Origin: DTYU01 sp040756575
Lineage (GTDB): Bacteria; Bacillota; Desulfotomaculia; Desulfotomaculales; Ammonificaceae
Assembly: GCA_040756575.1 (NCBI GenBank)
Contig: JBFLYP010000013.1
Coordinates: 8,432 to 72,431 of the forward strand
Length of the DNA: 64,000 nt
Direction: 5' to 3'
A program made the position numbers and the translations under genes. The notes below the pieces were generated by a model that did not search any database, was not told where the DNA came from, and worked only from the letters and a program-made list of their open reading frames with translations. Shown piece by piece: positions 47,987 to 57,292 of this stretch (position 1 is the stretch's first letter; each line of letters starts with the position of its first letter).

Positions 47987-48727
47987 CTAAAAAGAGATCC
48001 ACACCCCGGCAGTAAGGACCCCCAGCTCCAGGATCTCGTTGATGGCTCCGTAGGTGTCCCCGGTAAGTCCCCCAAACCGGCGATTGAGAAAAGCTCCGAT
48101 AAGAATAACCGCCGGCAGGGCAGCCACGGCCAGTACGGCGCCCGTAAGTCCCCAAAAACCGAAGCATGATGCAAGGGCCAAAAGCGTCGCCACCGTTGCC
48201 TCCGGCCAACCCGTATAATCCTTGTAAAGCCTTCCCTGCCCCTGGGGCCGTGCGTACGGGAAAAAAGCGATCGCCCAGACCATCCCGGCCCGGCTCACCA
48301 CCGGCGCTAACAAGATCGCCTTCCAGGCCGCCGCCCCCGCAAGCGACTGGAAAAGGGTAAAACGTAAAAGAAGCAAAGCGGCCGCCCCCATCACCCCAAA
48401 GGCCCCGACCCGGCTGTCCCGCATTATTTGGAGGCAGTGCTCGGCATTCCGCCCGCCGAAAGCATCGGCCGTGTCGATAAGACCGTCAACATGCATCCCC
48501 CCGGTCACCACAAGCCCGCCGGCAACCAGCAAGGCGGCGACCACCGGCGGCGGCAAGGACAGGCTGGCAGCGGAGTATATCGCGGCCAAAACGCCGCCCA
48601 CCAACAACCCTACCAGCGGGAAGAAAGCCGTCCCCCGCCCGAACAAGACGGGATCAAACGGCATTTTCCCCACCGGAATTCGCGTTAGATTTTGTACCGC
48701 AAGCAGAAAAGAATAGATAAATCCGAT
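47987..48727 (-). CDS. cobS: Adenosylcobinamide-GDP ribazoletransferase (CobS), non-standard start
   Basis: This membrane enzyme has TGGMHVDGLIDTADAFGG and MRDSRVGAFGVMGAAALLLL and several membrane helices. It joins alpha-ribazole to AdoCbi-GDP. The conserved family start (FLLAVQNLTRIPV) is in frame, but the only standard codon near it is GTG 48673, which falls after that segment. Upstream in frame, ATC 48727 lies nine bases after AAGGGGG. It is next to cobD, which has the same problem. Confidence 0.8.
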   Translation of the reverse strand: MGFIYSFLLAVQNLTRIPVGKMPFDPVLFGRGTAFFPLVGLLVGGVLAAIYSAASLSLPPPVVAALLVAGGLVVTGGMHVDGLIDTADAFGGRNAEHCLQIMRDSRVGAFGVMGAAALLLLRFTLFQSLAGAAAWKAILLAPVVSRAGMVWAIAFFPYARPQGQGRLYKDYTGWPEATVATLLALASCFGFWGLTGAVLAVAALPAVILIGAFLNRRFGGLTGDTYGAINEILELGVLTAGVWISF

Positions 48728-48881
48728 ACCCGGATACCCCCTTCAAGTTTATTAATTATATCAGCCTCTGCAAAAACCTTTTTAGTTCGGACGGGAGCCG
48801 CCGCTCCTGAGCCGTCACCACTCAGGGGGATGGTTGTCGCAGGATGCTGAATCTTTACCTGCGGAGTGCCGGGATAGAGCC

Positions 48882-49871
48882 TTAACCGCCCGCCCAACGG
48901 TAAATTAACAGACGGGTCACAGCTCCTGAAAGCGCCGCGATTACTGAGACAGCATAAAGCATCCGTACCGCCCCCGTGATATGTTCCGGTTCAAGCCGCA
49001 TTACAGCATCACCAATACGCGGCCGCAAGGAAACGACACCCCTGTACCGGGACGGTCCCCCGAGTTCGACCCCCAAATGACCCGCCATTGCCGCCTCCGG
49101 GATCCCGCTGTTCGGGCTCGGGTGCTTGCGCCCGTCCCGGCGCATCACCCGCCACACCCGGCGCCAGTCGCCCCGCGTCAAAAAAGCGGCCAACACAAAA
49201 AGCAGACCCGCTAACCGCGCCGGTAGAAAGTTAAACAGATCATCAAGACGTGCCGACGCCCAGCCGAGATCGCGGTAATCTCCGTAACGGTAGCCAACCA
49301 TTGAATCCAGGGTGTTTACCGCCCGGTAAGCAAGAGCAAGCGGTGCTCCGCCTATAAATGCAAAGAAGAGAGGTGCCACGACCGCGTCAACGGTGTTTTC
49401 CGCAACGCTTTCAACGGCGGCCCTGGTGACGCCTTCGGCGTCGAGGTCAGCGGTCTCCCGCCCCACGATTTCGCCTACCCGCTCCCGGGCCAGTGAAAGG
49501 TTGCCCTCAACGAGCGGTTGACGAACAGCCCTGGCCGCTGTGGCCAGGCCTTTTAGAGCTATAGTGGTTGAAACAAGGTAAACCTCACACAAGAACTCAA
49601 CTTCTCGGCTTAACCGGTGCATCGCTTCCAGGGCTTTTCCGGCCGCAAGGAATGTGGTAGCGGGAAGTGTTACGGCGATGATAATTCCGCCCGCCGTGAG
49701 GATGACCCGGCTCTTTCCTAACCGCCGGACAAGGCGCTCAAAAAATGAAATCGCCCGGCCGAAGAATCGAACCGGGTGGGGCAACCAGGCCGGGTCGCCC
49801 ACAATGATATCAACCAAGAGGGCCGCCAAAGGAGTAACGCAAAACTCGAACTTATCAAAAACCGTAAGCAT
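48882..49871 (-). CDS. cbiB: Adenosylcobinamide-phosphate synthase
   Basis: This 329-residue membrane protein has LLVDIIVGDPAWLPHPVRFF, GREtaDLDAEGV-type IVGRETADLDAEGVTRAAVE, SVAENTVDAVVAPLFFAF and KHPSPNSGIPEAAMAG, all CbiB marks. It attaches aminopropanol phosphate (product of CobD) to adenosylcobyric acid. ATG 49871. The 155-bp gap to cobS shows no other gene. Confidence 0.92.
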   Translation of the reverse strand: MLTVFDKFEFCVTPLAALLVDIIVGDPAWLPHPVRFFGRAISFFERLVRRLGKSRVILTAGGIIIAVTLPATTFLAAGKALEAMHRLSREVEFLCEVYLVSTTIALKGLATAARAVRQPLVEGNLSLARERVGEIVGRETADLDAEGVTRAAVESVAENTVDAVVAPLFFAFIGGAPLALAYRAVNTLDSMVGYRYGDYRDLGWASARLDDLFNFLPARLAGLLFVLAAFLTRGDWRRVWRVMRRDGRKHPSPNSGIPEAAMAGHLGVELGGPSRYRGVVSLRPRIGDAVMRLEPEHITGAVRMLYAVSVIAALSGAVTRLLIYRWAGG

Positions 49872-49989
49872 CTATGTCAGCCCGGCGCTCAACAATGAGG
49901 AAACTTGGTTTACCCGTTAATTCACTTTCCATTTGTAAGACGAAATTTTGCGGCGGTCACCCAAGACGGTAAACACATACTTCATCCCC

Positions 49990-50412
49990 CTACCGGTCCG
50001 GGTTTTCCATTAACTCCTTGACCCGGCAAACCAATTCGTCAATTAAATGTGGTAAAGGTTCGGATCGATATCCCACTAATTCGACCCTTCCGCGCAGCAA
50101 AGGGAGGAGTATTTTGGGGGCTTCACTCGCAGCAATTGATTCAGCCATCCGCGGCGTTACTTCTCCGAGCATCGCATTTGGTATCAAGATGCTCAGCGGG
50201 CCGACGATCAGACCGGCTCGCTGTACATTCCAGATCACTGCGTTTTCGCCGCTTGCACCTTCATTGGCGCCGGCCTTCAACATCATGGCTGTTGCCAGGG
50301 CGTTGGTCCCCAAGGCTAAAATTTCCACATCTTCGGGCAGTTCGCGCCGCAGCTTTTCCGTAATGTGCTTTCCAATGCCGCCTCCCTGCCCGTCAATGAC
50401 GGCTATGCGCAT
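49990..50412 (-). CDS. DUF3842 family protein
   Basis: This 140-residue protein begins MRIAVIDGQGGGIGKHITEK and has LGTNALATAMMLKAGANEGA, SGENAVIWN, and IVGPLSILIPNAMLGEVTP, the DUF3842 pattern: a Rossmann-like strand with a glycine loop. The family is common in anaerobic Firmicutes; its function is not known. ATG 50412 after GGGGACAG; the frame opens at 50436. It sits upstream of cbiB on the same strand. Confidence 0.75.
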   Translation of the reverse strand: MRIAVIDGQGGGIGKHITEKLRRELPEDVEILALGTNALATAMMLKAGANEGASGENAVIWNVQRAGLIVGPLSILIPNAMLGEVTPRMAESIAASEAPKILLPLLRGRVELVGYRSEPLPHLIDELVCRVKELMENPDR

Positions 50413-50558
50413 AAACTGTCCCCTTTCAGGCACCAATTATAACACAGGGAGACAAACAAAAAAAGGACGTTTTTCACAGTCCTATAAGCTGGCAACTTTT
50501 GAATATACTTAGAAATAATTCCCAGGCTGTGTGTAAATTTGTGGATAAGTTGGGGGTA

Positions 50559-50831
50559 TTAAGAATTTTGACTGGTCATCCCAAGCAGTTTAGACTGGAG
50601 TTCGATAATTTGCTGGTTCTTTTTTAGAATCGACCGTGCGTAGCGTGCGTTCGCCTGCTGTAACCGGCGGTTTTCTTTTTCAAGCTTGCTCAGGAAAACG
50701 TTCCGGTCGGTTTCCACCCGTTCTAAGAGATGAAGGAGCACCCTCCTGCTTAACCGTGCCTGAGCTAATTTTTCTTCAAGATCGCGTACCCGCGCCATCA
50801 GTTGCCTGACTTCATCAATTTCCTGGAACAA
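50559..50831 (-). CDS. Small coiled-coil protein
   Basis: This 90-residue protein has two long charged helices (VRQLMARVRDLEEKLAQARL and NVFLSKLEKENRRLQQANAR), a probable coiled coil without membrane segment. No family was recognised. Start at 50831 after an AGGG-type site. Confidence 0.55.
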   Translation of the reverse strand: MFQEIDEVRQLMARVRDLEEKLAQARLSRRVLLHLLERVETDRNVFLSKLEKENRRLQQANARYARSILKKNQQIIELQSKLLGMTSQNS

Positions 50832-50971
50832 AGTTGACCCTCCCTTTTAAGCTGGTTCCAGGAATAGTAATATGCAGAACTTCCTTCATATAGACGCCGT
50901 GGCCGATCAAAAAACGGCTCTTTAAAAGTTATACCCAGCGGCTGCACCGCGATCAATTTATCCTTTTCGGT

Positions 50972-51850
50972 TCATGATGCACTCCGATTCTCCGCCGCCG
51001 CCCGCAGCCTCTCGATAACGCTGAGAGGTGCCAATGCCGCTCCCAACGGGAAACGCTGTTGCGGGCCGTGGTAATCGGAGCCGCCGGTCGGTATCAGCCC
51101 GTATTTCTCGGCAAGCCCGCGAAGGTGTGCGCGCTGAACCTTGCTGTGTTCAGGGTAATCCACTTCTATGCCGCATAACCCCACCGCCTTGAGCCGTTCT
51201 ATAAGCCCTTCACTCTTGGTAACCGCCGGATGCGCTAATACCGGGGCGCCGCCCGCTTTCCTGATTAACAGCACCGCCTCCGCCGGCGCGAAACGAGCTC
51301 TTGGAACATAAGCGGGACAGCCGCGCCCGATCCACCGCGCAAATACTTCGTCAATCGAAGAGGCGTAACCCTTTTCAACCAGAATCCACGCTATGTGAGG
51401 TCTCCCTACCACACCATGTGCCAGTTTTTCAACCTCACCGATAGTAATTGAAACGCCTTGAGCCTGTAACCGCCTCACTATTTCAGTCACCCGCTCACGG
51501 CGCTGCCTGTGCAACTCGCGGAGCTTCGCCGAAATGAGGGGATGAAGGGGGTTAATAAAATAGCCGAGGATATGAACTTCCCTGTCGTCCTCCTCGGTGC
51601 TGATCTCAACCCCCGGCACAACTACAATTCGGCCGCGAGCCGCTTTCTGAGCGGAATCGATCCCGCCAACGGTGTCGTGGTCGGTGATGCCGATCGCTCC
51701 CAAACCCAAGGCTACCGCACGTGCCACGACCTCTTCCGGTGTCTCTGAGCCATCAGATGCAGTAGTATGCACATGCAAATCACAATAAGCGCGAAACTGC
51801 CTTGTTTCAACACCCGTCCGGCACTCCGGTTTGTGTTCAGAACCCGGCAT
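50972..51850 (-). CDS. PHP-domain phosphoesterase (YciV/TrpH-like)
   Basis: This protein of about 292 residues has YCDLHVHTTASDGSETPEE (first metal histidines), GIGAIGITDHDTVGG-type LGAIGITDHDTV, VVPGVEISTE, VLAHPAVTKSE and GGSDYHGPQQR at the end. Such proteins cut 3'-phosphoadenosine phosphates or act as 5'-3' RNases (RNase AM). A TTG at 51862 is an alternative start, overlapping the GGAGG site. Confidence 0.85.
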   Translation of the reverse strand: MPGSEHKPECRTGVETRQFRAYCDLHVHTTASDGSETPEEVVARAVALGLGAIGITDHDTVGGIDSAQKAARGRIVVVPGVEISTEEDDREVHILGYFINPLHPLISAKLRELHRQRRERVTEIVRRLQAQGVSITIGEVEKLAHGVVGRPHIAWILVEKGYASSIDEVFARWIGRGCPAYVPRARFAPAEAVLLIRKAGGAPVLAHPAVTKSEGLIERLKAVGLCGIEVDYPEHSKVQRAHLRGLAEKYGLIPTGGSDYHGPQQRFPLGAALAPLSVIERLRAAAENRSAS

Positions 51851-51898
51851 CCCTTCAAGCAAACCTCCGCGAGACCGCTACCTAAACTTCGCCCAATC

Positions 51899-52867
51899 TT
51901 ACTTCCAAACGTCTTTCATCACTCGTAAAAAATTTGTCCCCAGAACCCGTCGAATATCCTCCTCTCGCCAGCCGCGTTCAAGCAAGCGTTCGGTCAAGAA
52001 AGGCAAGGCTGATGCATCCTCCAGACCGGCAACCATCTTCGGTGCACCGTCAAAATCGGAGCCTATCCCAACACACTCAACGCCTCCTACAGCTGCTAAA
52101 TGCTCTATATGGTCAACAAGACGGTCAACAGTAGGGTTTACGGGATCGATGAACTCCGGGACAAAGTTTACCCCGATCACACCACCTGTTGCCGCTAATT
52201 CGCGCACCTGTTCATCCGTAAGATTGCGGGGATGGTCGCATAGTGTCCTGCTGTTCGCGTGGGAAGCAATTACCGGGCACTTAGCCAGCCGCAGAACGTC
52301 CCAGAACCCGGCCGGTGCCAGATGCGCGACATCGACTATCATGCCCAGCCTCCCCATTTCCTTTACCACTTCGCGGCCGAAATTCGTAAGCCCTCCGCCG
52401 GTTTTGTCTTCCGCCACCCCATCGGCAAGCTCGTTCCGGCAGTTCCAGGTCAGGGCGAGACACCGGACACCCAATCGGTAAAAAACCCGGAGTACGCTGA
52501 TACTGCCTTCAAGCACGTGACCTCCTTCAATTGCCAGTACAGCCGCAATTTTCCCTGCGGTTAGAGCGCGATCGAGACCGGGGTAGTCACTGGCGGATAC
52601 CAATTCGCCGCTGTGACCGGAGGTTATTTTCGTAAAGATATCTACCTGCTCGAGGGCCCGCCGCAGGTATGTCCCCCGGTGCCGCGGCGAGACAAAAACC
52701 GCAAAAAACTGGACATTGACACCCCCGCTCTGCAGCCGCGGCAGATCAACCTGTCCCTTCGTCCCTGCTTCGAAAGAACCCCCTTTTTGAACCAATAACG
52801 AGAGCGTGTCACAATGGCAATCAACCACTATTGCGTTGCGATGGAGTCGCCGGGCATCCCGCCCCAT
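51899..52867 (-). CDS. Membrane dipeptidase (peptidase family M19)
   Basis: This 322-residue protein has VDCHCDTLSLL (first metal pair), IEGGHVLEGSI (bridging glutamate), CLALTWNCRNELADG, IVDVAHLAPAGFWDVL, VIASHANSRTLCDHPRNLTD and HIEHLAAVGGVECVGIGSDF, the renal dipeptidase signature set. It probably hydrolyses dipeptides, perhaps of peptidoglycan origin. No signal peptide is present, so it is likely cytoplasmic. Confidence 0.9.
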   Translation of the reverse strand: MGRDARRLHRNAIVVDCHCDTLSLLVQKGGSFEAGTKGQVDLPRLQSGGVNVQFFAVFVSPRHRGTYLRRALEQVDIFTKITSGHSGELVSASDYPGLDRALTAGKIAAVLAIEGGHVLEGSISVLRVFYRLGVRCLALTWNCRNELADGVAEDKTGGGLTNFGREVVKEMGRLGMIVDVAHLAPAGFWDVLRLAKCPVIASHANSRTLCDHPRNLTDEQVRELAATGGVIGVNFVPEFIDPVNPTVDRLVDHIEHLAAVGGVECVGIGSDFDGAPKMVAGLEDASALPFLTERLLERGWREEDIRRVLGTNFLRVMKDVWK

Positions 52868-52924
52868 TAAAAAGGAAAACCCCCTTTCCGGTTACGCCGG
52901 CAGGAGGCAACTGGTTTATTCGTA

Positions 52925-53185
52925 TCACCGTGGTTCAACAATAATACGAATCGCGGTTCGTTCTTCGCCGTCAATAACCACGTCCGTAAACGCCGGAATG
53001 CAGATTAAATCCATTCCACTCGGTGCCACAAATCCCCGCGCAATTGCTATCGCCTTAACTGCCTGATTGATGGCCCCGGCACCTATGGCCTGTATTTCAG
53101 CCGAACCGCGTTCCCTGAGAACACCGGCCAGGGCACCGGCGACAGAATTTGGGTTTGACCTTGCTGAAACTTTTAGGATTTCCAT
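52925..53185 (-). CDS. spoVS: Stage V sporulation protein S
   Basis: This 86-residue protein is strongly like Bacillus SpoVS: MEILKVSARSNPNSVAGALA, EIQAIGAGAINQAVKAIAIA and RGFVAPSGMDLICIPAF. It is an Alba-fold, probable nucleic-acid-binding protein needed for late sporulation and septation control. ATG 53185 after GAAGGAGG. Confidence 0.95.
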   Translation of the reverse strand: MEILKVSARSNPNSVAGALAGVLRERGSAEIQAIGAGAINQAVKAIAIARGFVAPSGMDLICIPAFTDVVIDGEERTAIRIIVEPR

Positions 53186-53351
53186 CCACCAAACCTCCTT
53201 CTCTACTCTGACTCAGCTTGGTCATTCCAGCTTAACTGCTCGAAAAACCAACGTCGTTCCTTGAAGCCTTCTTCCCTACCCCTTCCCCCGGCTTTGTTGA
53301 AAACTATATTCGTCGGGGAAAGGAAAATTCCTCCGTTTGATGGAAAAATAA

Positions 53352-53391
53352 CATGAAAAAAATGCTAAAAGGGGCAGGAACAACCTGCCCC
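53352..53391 (-). terminator. Terminator of the mini-FdhA/HybA/HybB-like operon
   Basis: GGGGCAGG-AACAA-CCTGCCCC (53371-53391); in minus sense followed by TTTTAGCATTTTTTTC. It closes the redox operon ahead of spoVS. Confidence 0.8.
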
Positions 53392-53443
53392 TGAATTTAT
53401 TTGTTATATTCGGGTACTTTTGGAACTAATGGTTTACGTGGCA

Positions 53444-54700
53444 TTAATTATGCGCGTGCTGCAATTCGAGGTGCTCGCCATGGTGCTCATTATGGTGCTC
53501 ATGATGGTGTTCGTGCTCCTCCGGCATTATTTTAAAGTTCTCTACAATGAAACAATATGCCAGTATAAGGAGACTGACCAGACCGATGCTGATCGAGAAC
53601 TCCATCCAGAACGGGAAGTAACTGCCGCCCATTGCCTGATACATGCTGGTAAATACCACATTCATCCTGTTCAGCATCACGCCGCCGACCATCAGTGCTG
53701 CAGCGGCAACCATGCCCGTTACGCTCTTCCTGGTACTACGTTTGGCGATTAGAATTATGGGGACGATTACGCCAACAATAATTTCCAACAAGAAGAGGTT
53801 CGACGGGACACTTCCCTCAAACATAGCCAAAAAGTCACCGCGGGCAGCCAGGTCAATGAGCCTCACCGCTAAATAGATGATCATCACCCACATGCTTACC
53901 TTAAGCAGCGGCTCCAAAAGGGGGACCTCGTGGCGGAAGTCTTTTTTGTACGCCTTTGATGCCAGCACGCCCTCTACGACACACATTGCGGGTCCAACAA
54001 AAACCGCGGAGAGGAAGAAGAAGACGCCGATCAGCATCGACCACCAGAGCGGATGTTGTCTGTCGATCATCGCGATGTAAAGATTACCCAGTGCCGACTG
54101 GTGAAGGAATGCAATTACAAGACCGGCAACAAACAGCACCGGGAGAATCTTGTCAAAAACCTCTTTCAGCCGCGGCACATTAACCCGTTCGAAGAAAATG
54201 TGCCCGAATTGAAGGGTCATGACGCCCTGGTAAGCGACTACGCAAAGCAGAACCACAAAAAGCCAGGAGTGGTAACCCCACGACACAAAGGGACGCCAGA
54301 AGTTGTACCAGCGGCCCAGGTCCATTAAAACGCCGAGACTTACCACAATATAACCAAACCACGCCGTAATTAGCGACGCGCGGGCTATATACTTGTACTG
54401 CTTGAGGTTCAAGATATGTGCCACGAATACGGTAAAGAAACCGCCTGCCGCAAGGGCAATACCGCACAAGTCGTCAAAGGCGATCCACAGGCCCCACGGC
54501 CAGTGGTCATTTAAGTTCGTCGCCGGGCCGAGACCTCGAACCAGCCGGTAAGCCATCGAAAATAACATTAATCCGATCAGAGCGAATGCAACAATCCTGT
54601 ACCAACTCATGCGGAAATGCCATTTCCCGCCGAAAATTGCGTCGTATTCGGTATAATAGTCTTCCCAGTAATAAAAGCCTTCGGAATTCGCCTTTGCCAT
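53444..54700 (-). CDS. NrfD/HybB-like membrane subunit with His-rich tail
   Basis: This protein of about 418 residues and about ten membrane helices has WGLWIAFDDLCGIALAAGGF and a HybB-type SALGNLYIAMIDRQHPLWWS segment. This family takes quinol electrons or passes them from a periplasmic Fe-S partner to menaquinone. The last 25 residues are very unusual: HEHHHEHHNEHHGEHLELQH, likely to bind metal. ATG 54700 after AGGAGG; the longer frame to 54817 is not supported. It is the last gene of a three-gene set with a HybA-like ferredoxin and a mini-FdhA. Confidence 0.85.
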   Translation of the reverse strand: MAKANSEGFYYWEDYYTEYDAIFGGKWHFRMSWYRIVAFALIGLMLFSMAYRLVRGLGPATNLNDHWPWGLWIAFDDLCGIALAAGGFFTVFVAHILNLKQYKYIARASLITAWFGYIVVSLGVLMDLGRWYNFWRPFVSWGYHSWLFVVLLCVVAYQGVMTLQFGHIFFERVNVPRLKEVFDKILPVLFVAGLVIAFLHQSALGNLYIAMIDRQHPLWWSMLIGVFFFLSAVFVGPAMCVVEGVLASKAYKKDFRHEVPLLEPLLKVSMWVMIIYLAVRLIDLAARGDFLAMFEGSVPSNLFLLEIIVGVIVPIILIAKRSTRKSVTGMVAAAALMVGGVMLNRMNVVFTSMYQAMGGSYFPFWMEFSISIGLVSLLILAYCFIVENFKIMPEEHEHHHEHHNEHHGEHLELQHAHN

Positions 54701-54743
54701 GCCTATTTTCGCCTCCTGTCTGCTTAAAGGTTGTTGGGGAGCC

Positions 54744-55535
54744 CTAATGACCCTTGTCTTCTTGATTCTTGGTCGCGACGTAAAGCGCGGCCATAGCCGC
54801 CCCGTAAACAGTAGCAACCCCCAGTGTCCACTTGAGTGCGCGGTCCGTGTACTCTGGAACCGGCTTGTCAGTTATCCGGCCGCTGCGTACAGTTTTCATT
54901 CCTAATTCCTCAAAGGGGACGTCGGAAATGTAGAGCAGGGAGGTGCCGCCGACTTCTTTTTCACCGTAAATATAGTCGTCATAAAGGCCAGGGTTCTCTT
55001 TAATCCTGGTACGCGCGATGTGCAGCAGCTCATCCCGGTCACCGAATATCACGGCTCTTGTGGGACAGGCTGAAGCACAGGCCGGCGGTGTCCCGATCTT
55101 TGTGCGCTCGTAGCACATCCGGCATTTGGTAACTTCGGGGAAGATCTCGTTCCACTGGTATTTCGGAATGCTGAAGGGGCAACCCATCATGCAGTACCGA
55201 CAGCCGACACACTTGGACCGATTGTACAGGACCGGGCCTTCAGGCGTTTTGTAAAAGGCGTGGGCAAAACAGACGGCCTCACACGTGGGGCGCTCACAGT
55301 GAAAACAAGAGCGCCGGACAAACCGCCACACCGTCTGGCCGTTGTGCTGGGCTATACGGGCATGGATCCGGAGCCAGTTGTTGCCGGTAAGCGGTGCTTG
55401 TTCATCCCATTGGGCCTTGGGAAGCCTCCGGTCCAATCCGCTGTCAAGCGGCAGGTTGTTGTACTCCCTGCAGGCCGCCTGGCAGGCACGGCACCCTATG
55501 CATTTTGTTACATCAAACAGGAACCCATAACCCAC
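54744..55535 (-). CDS. HybA/HmcB-like 4Fe-4S electron-transfer protein
   Basis: This 263-residue protein has four cluster motifs: CIGCRACQAACREYN, CFHCERPTCEAVC, CVGCRYCMMGCPFSIP and CRMCYERTKIGTPPACASACP, the DMSO-reductase/FdhB layout. A C-terminal helix (WTLGVATVYGAAMAALYVA) probably anchors it to the membrane beside the NrfD-like subunit, with the iron-sulfur body outside. No signal peptide of its own; it may travel with the TAT-bearing partner. GTG 55535 after GGAGG. Confidence 0.88.
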   Translation of the reverse strand: MGYGFLFDVTKCIGCRACQAACREYNNLPLDSGLDRRLPKAQWDEQAPLTGNNWLRIHARIAQHNGQTVWRFVRRSCFHCERPTCEAVCFAHAFYKTPEGPVLYNRSKCVGCRYCMMGCPFSIPKYQWNEIFPEVTKCRMCYERTKIGTPPACASACPTRAVIFGDRDELLHIARTRIKENPGLYDDYIYGEKEVGGTSLLYISDVPFEELGMKTVRSGRITDKPVPEYTDRALKWTLGVATVYGAAMAALYVATKNQEDKGH

Positions 55536-55591
55536 TCTTTACACCTCCAGTTTTAAACGGGCATTTGCCGCGTTTTGCTTATCAAAACGCT

Positions 55592-56857
55592 TTACAAATA
55601 CTGGTGCTGTTGCGGCAGAAGAAAACCCCACCTTCCATGATCAAGGCTCCGCCGCATCGTAAGGGCTTTGCCTCCCCAATAACCTGTATCCATCTGTGAA
55701 CCGCAGGTCATGGAACTTTCCGCAGACGATTTCGTCTGCTCAGATGATACCCTTTCATCTTCCCCGAAACATGAGCAAATTTCGGCCGCAACCAGTTCTA
55801 CATCCGGGACGGTGTTCCCCGCGTAATCCCATTTAATCTTTAAAATCCGCTGGGGGGAGGCACCACCCTCGCGGTACAGATCCCTCAAAGCCTTAAACAG
55901 CCGGTCTATCATCCAAAGCGGGGGTCTGACCGGTTCTTGGGGTTCCGTCGCCTTGGCGCACCACTGCAACCATCTGCCGGCACTGATCCAGGAACCGCTT
56001 TTTTCCCATGGTGCCGCTGCAGGAAGCAGGAAAATTTCCGCTCTGGGGCAAGTATCGGTGATCCTCTCGCATTTTGCGGCAAAATCCTCCCTGGTTTTAA
56101 ACCAGTCAACCAGTACAAGCCATCCCACAGACTGGAGAACGTTCAGCATTTCATTTTCCGGCCCGTGCGTTAGAAGACCACCTCCCCAAATCAACAAACC
56201 TCTGGTATCGCCGCTCCTCAACCAATCGGTAAGAGCAGGGTCGTTTGAAGCATCGGGAGAACAGCCATCGTTAATACTGAGCCAATCCCTGAAAGGTAAG
56301 GCACCCGGATGCCGGCCTTTGTGTTGAACCGGCACACCGAGTGCCTGAAAGAATTTAAACAGCAGGTATCCTTCCTCGTTGGTTAGGAGAGCATCGTCCC
56401 AAATACAAGCAATACTCTTTACCTTATCGGATTCCTCCTTAACCACAGCTTCCCTTGAATCTTTAATCCGCTGGGCCACAGAGCGCAAGCTCCAGTCCCA
56501 GTCCCGAGTCTCCCATGATGTGCTCCCCGCAGGTCTATAAAACAAGTGCGGCCTCCAGCCACATTCATTCCTTGATACGCTTAAACAGAAAAGGGACTTT
56601 CCCTCTTCACATAAAAAACCCTGATTTACCGGGTGATCAGGGTCGCCTTCAAAACCAACCACCTCACCGCCCCGCACCGTAACCAACACACCGCAGCCGC
56701 GGTCACATGCGGTGCAAAGAACGGGAACCTCTTTTCCCTGTTCTAAAACGGGAGTTTTAATATCTTTCCGGGAACTACTTGGGGACTGATTTCTATCGGA
56801 AACAGCGGTCAAACCACCGAGGCTTTTGAGGAAATCTCGCCGCGAGATTTTTCGCAA
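55592..56857 (-). CDS. Miniaturised formate-dehydrogenase-like catalytic subunit (TAT signal, 4Fe-4S domain, core deleted)
   Basis: This 421-residue protein starts with a twin-arginine signal (KISRRDFLKSLGGL), then a complete molybdopterin-oxidoreductase Fe4S4 domain (VLCTACDRGCGVLVTVRGGE, GFLCEEGKSLF) and TNEEGYLLFKFFQALGV, as in FdnG-type enzymes. It then jumps to a part matching the later FdnG region (LLIWGGGLLTHGPENEML, IFLLPAAAPWEKSGSWISAG, RWLQW). The Sec/Cys active-site region, about 400 residues of cofactor-binding core, and the C-terminal cofactor domain are absent. The frame is clean. TTG 56857 is nine bases after AAGGGGG. Probably an exported electron-carrier or structural partner of the HybA/HybB-like proteins. 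Confidence 0.75.
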   Translation of the reverse strand: MRKISRRDFLKSLGGLTAVSDRNQSPSSSRKDIKTPVLEQGKEVPVLCTACDRGCGVLVTVRGGEVVGFEGDPDHPVNQGFLCEEGKSLFCLSVSRNECGWRPHLFYRPAGSTSWETRDWDWSLRSVAQRIKDSREAVVKEESDKVKSIACIWDDALLTNEEGYLLFKFFQALGVPVQHKGRHPGALPFRDWLSINDGCSPDASNDPALTDWLRSGDTRGLLIWGGGLLTHGPENEMLNVLQSVGWLVLVDWFKTREDFAAKCERITDTCPRAEIFLLPAAAPWEKSGSWISAGRWLQWCAKATEPQEPVRPPLWMIDRLFKALRDLYREGGASPQRILKIKWDYAGNTVPDVELVAAEICSCFGEDERVSSEQTKSSAESSMTCGSQMDTGYWGGKALTMRRSLDHGRWGFLLPQQHQYL

Positions 56858-57292
56858 CCCTGAGCACCCCCTTTCTCCATTCGACCATATCAAAAACGTA
56901 TTATTTTCGGTTAACTCTCGCCCCCTTGCCGGAAAATAGCAGATTTTCGCGCGTGTGGATAAGCTGTTGTTAATTCACTATACCATTCTCTTCAGGGAGT
57001 GTCAATATTCACAAGCCCCGTGTCATCAGCCTTGCAACACCCCACGGAAGTGTTGCAACTCCCACTTAGCAAGTAAGTACGCTGTGCGCGGCCCACTACT
57101 AAACCAGGAGTATCAACTCGTTTGGCTTCAAAACATAAATCTTGTCCCCTGAACTTCCGCTTTCCCGGCGGCTGCTGCCGTTTTCTCATCCGAGTACCCG
57201 TTTTGCAGTGCTCTAAGAGAGTATCGCAGACCCTTGATTTCTCGAAAGCAGGCTCTATCTATTCATAGATGGCAAGCTTTAGCAAAAAGCCT

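Noticed and set aside
48685..48897. Minus-strand frame between cbiB and cobS as a separate small gene
   Set aside because: It overlaps the end of cbiB and the start of cobS in another frame and shows no recognised domain; more likely leader sequence of cobS.
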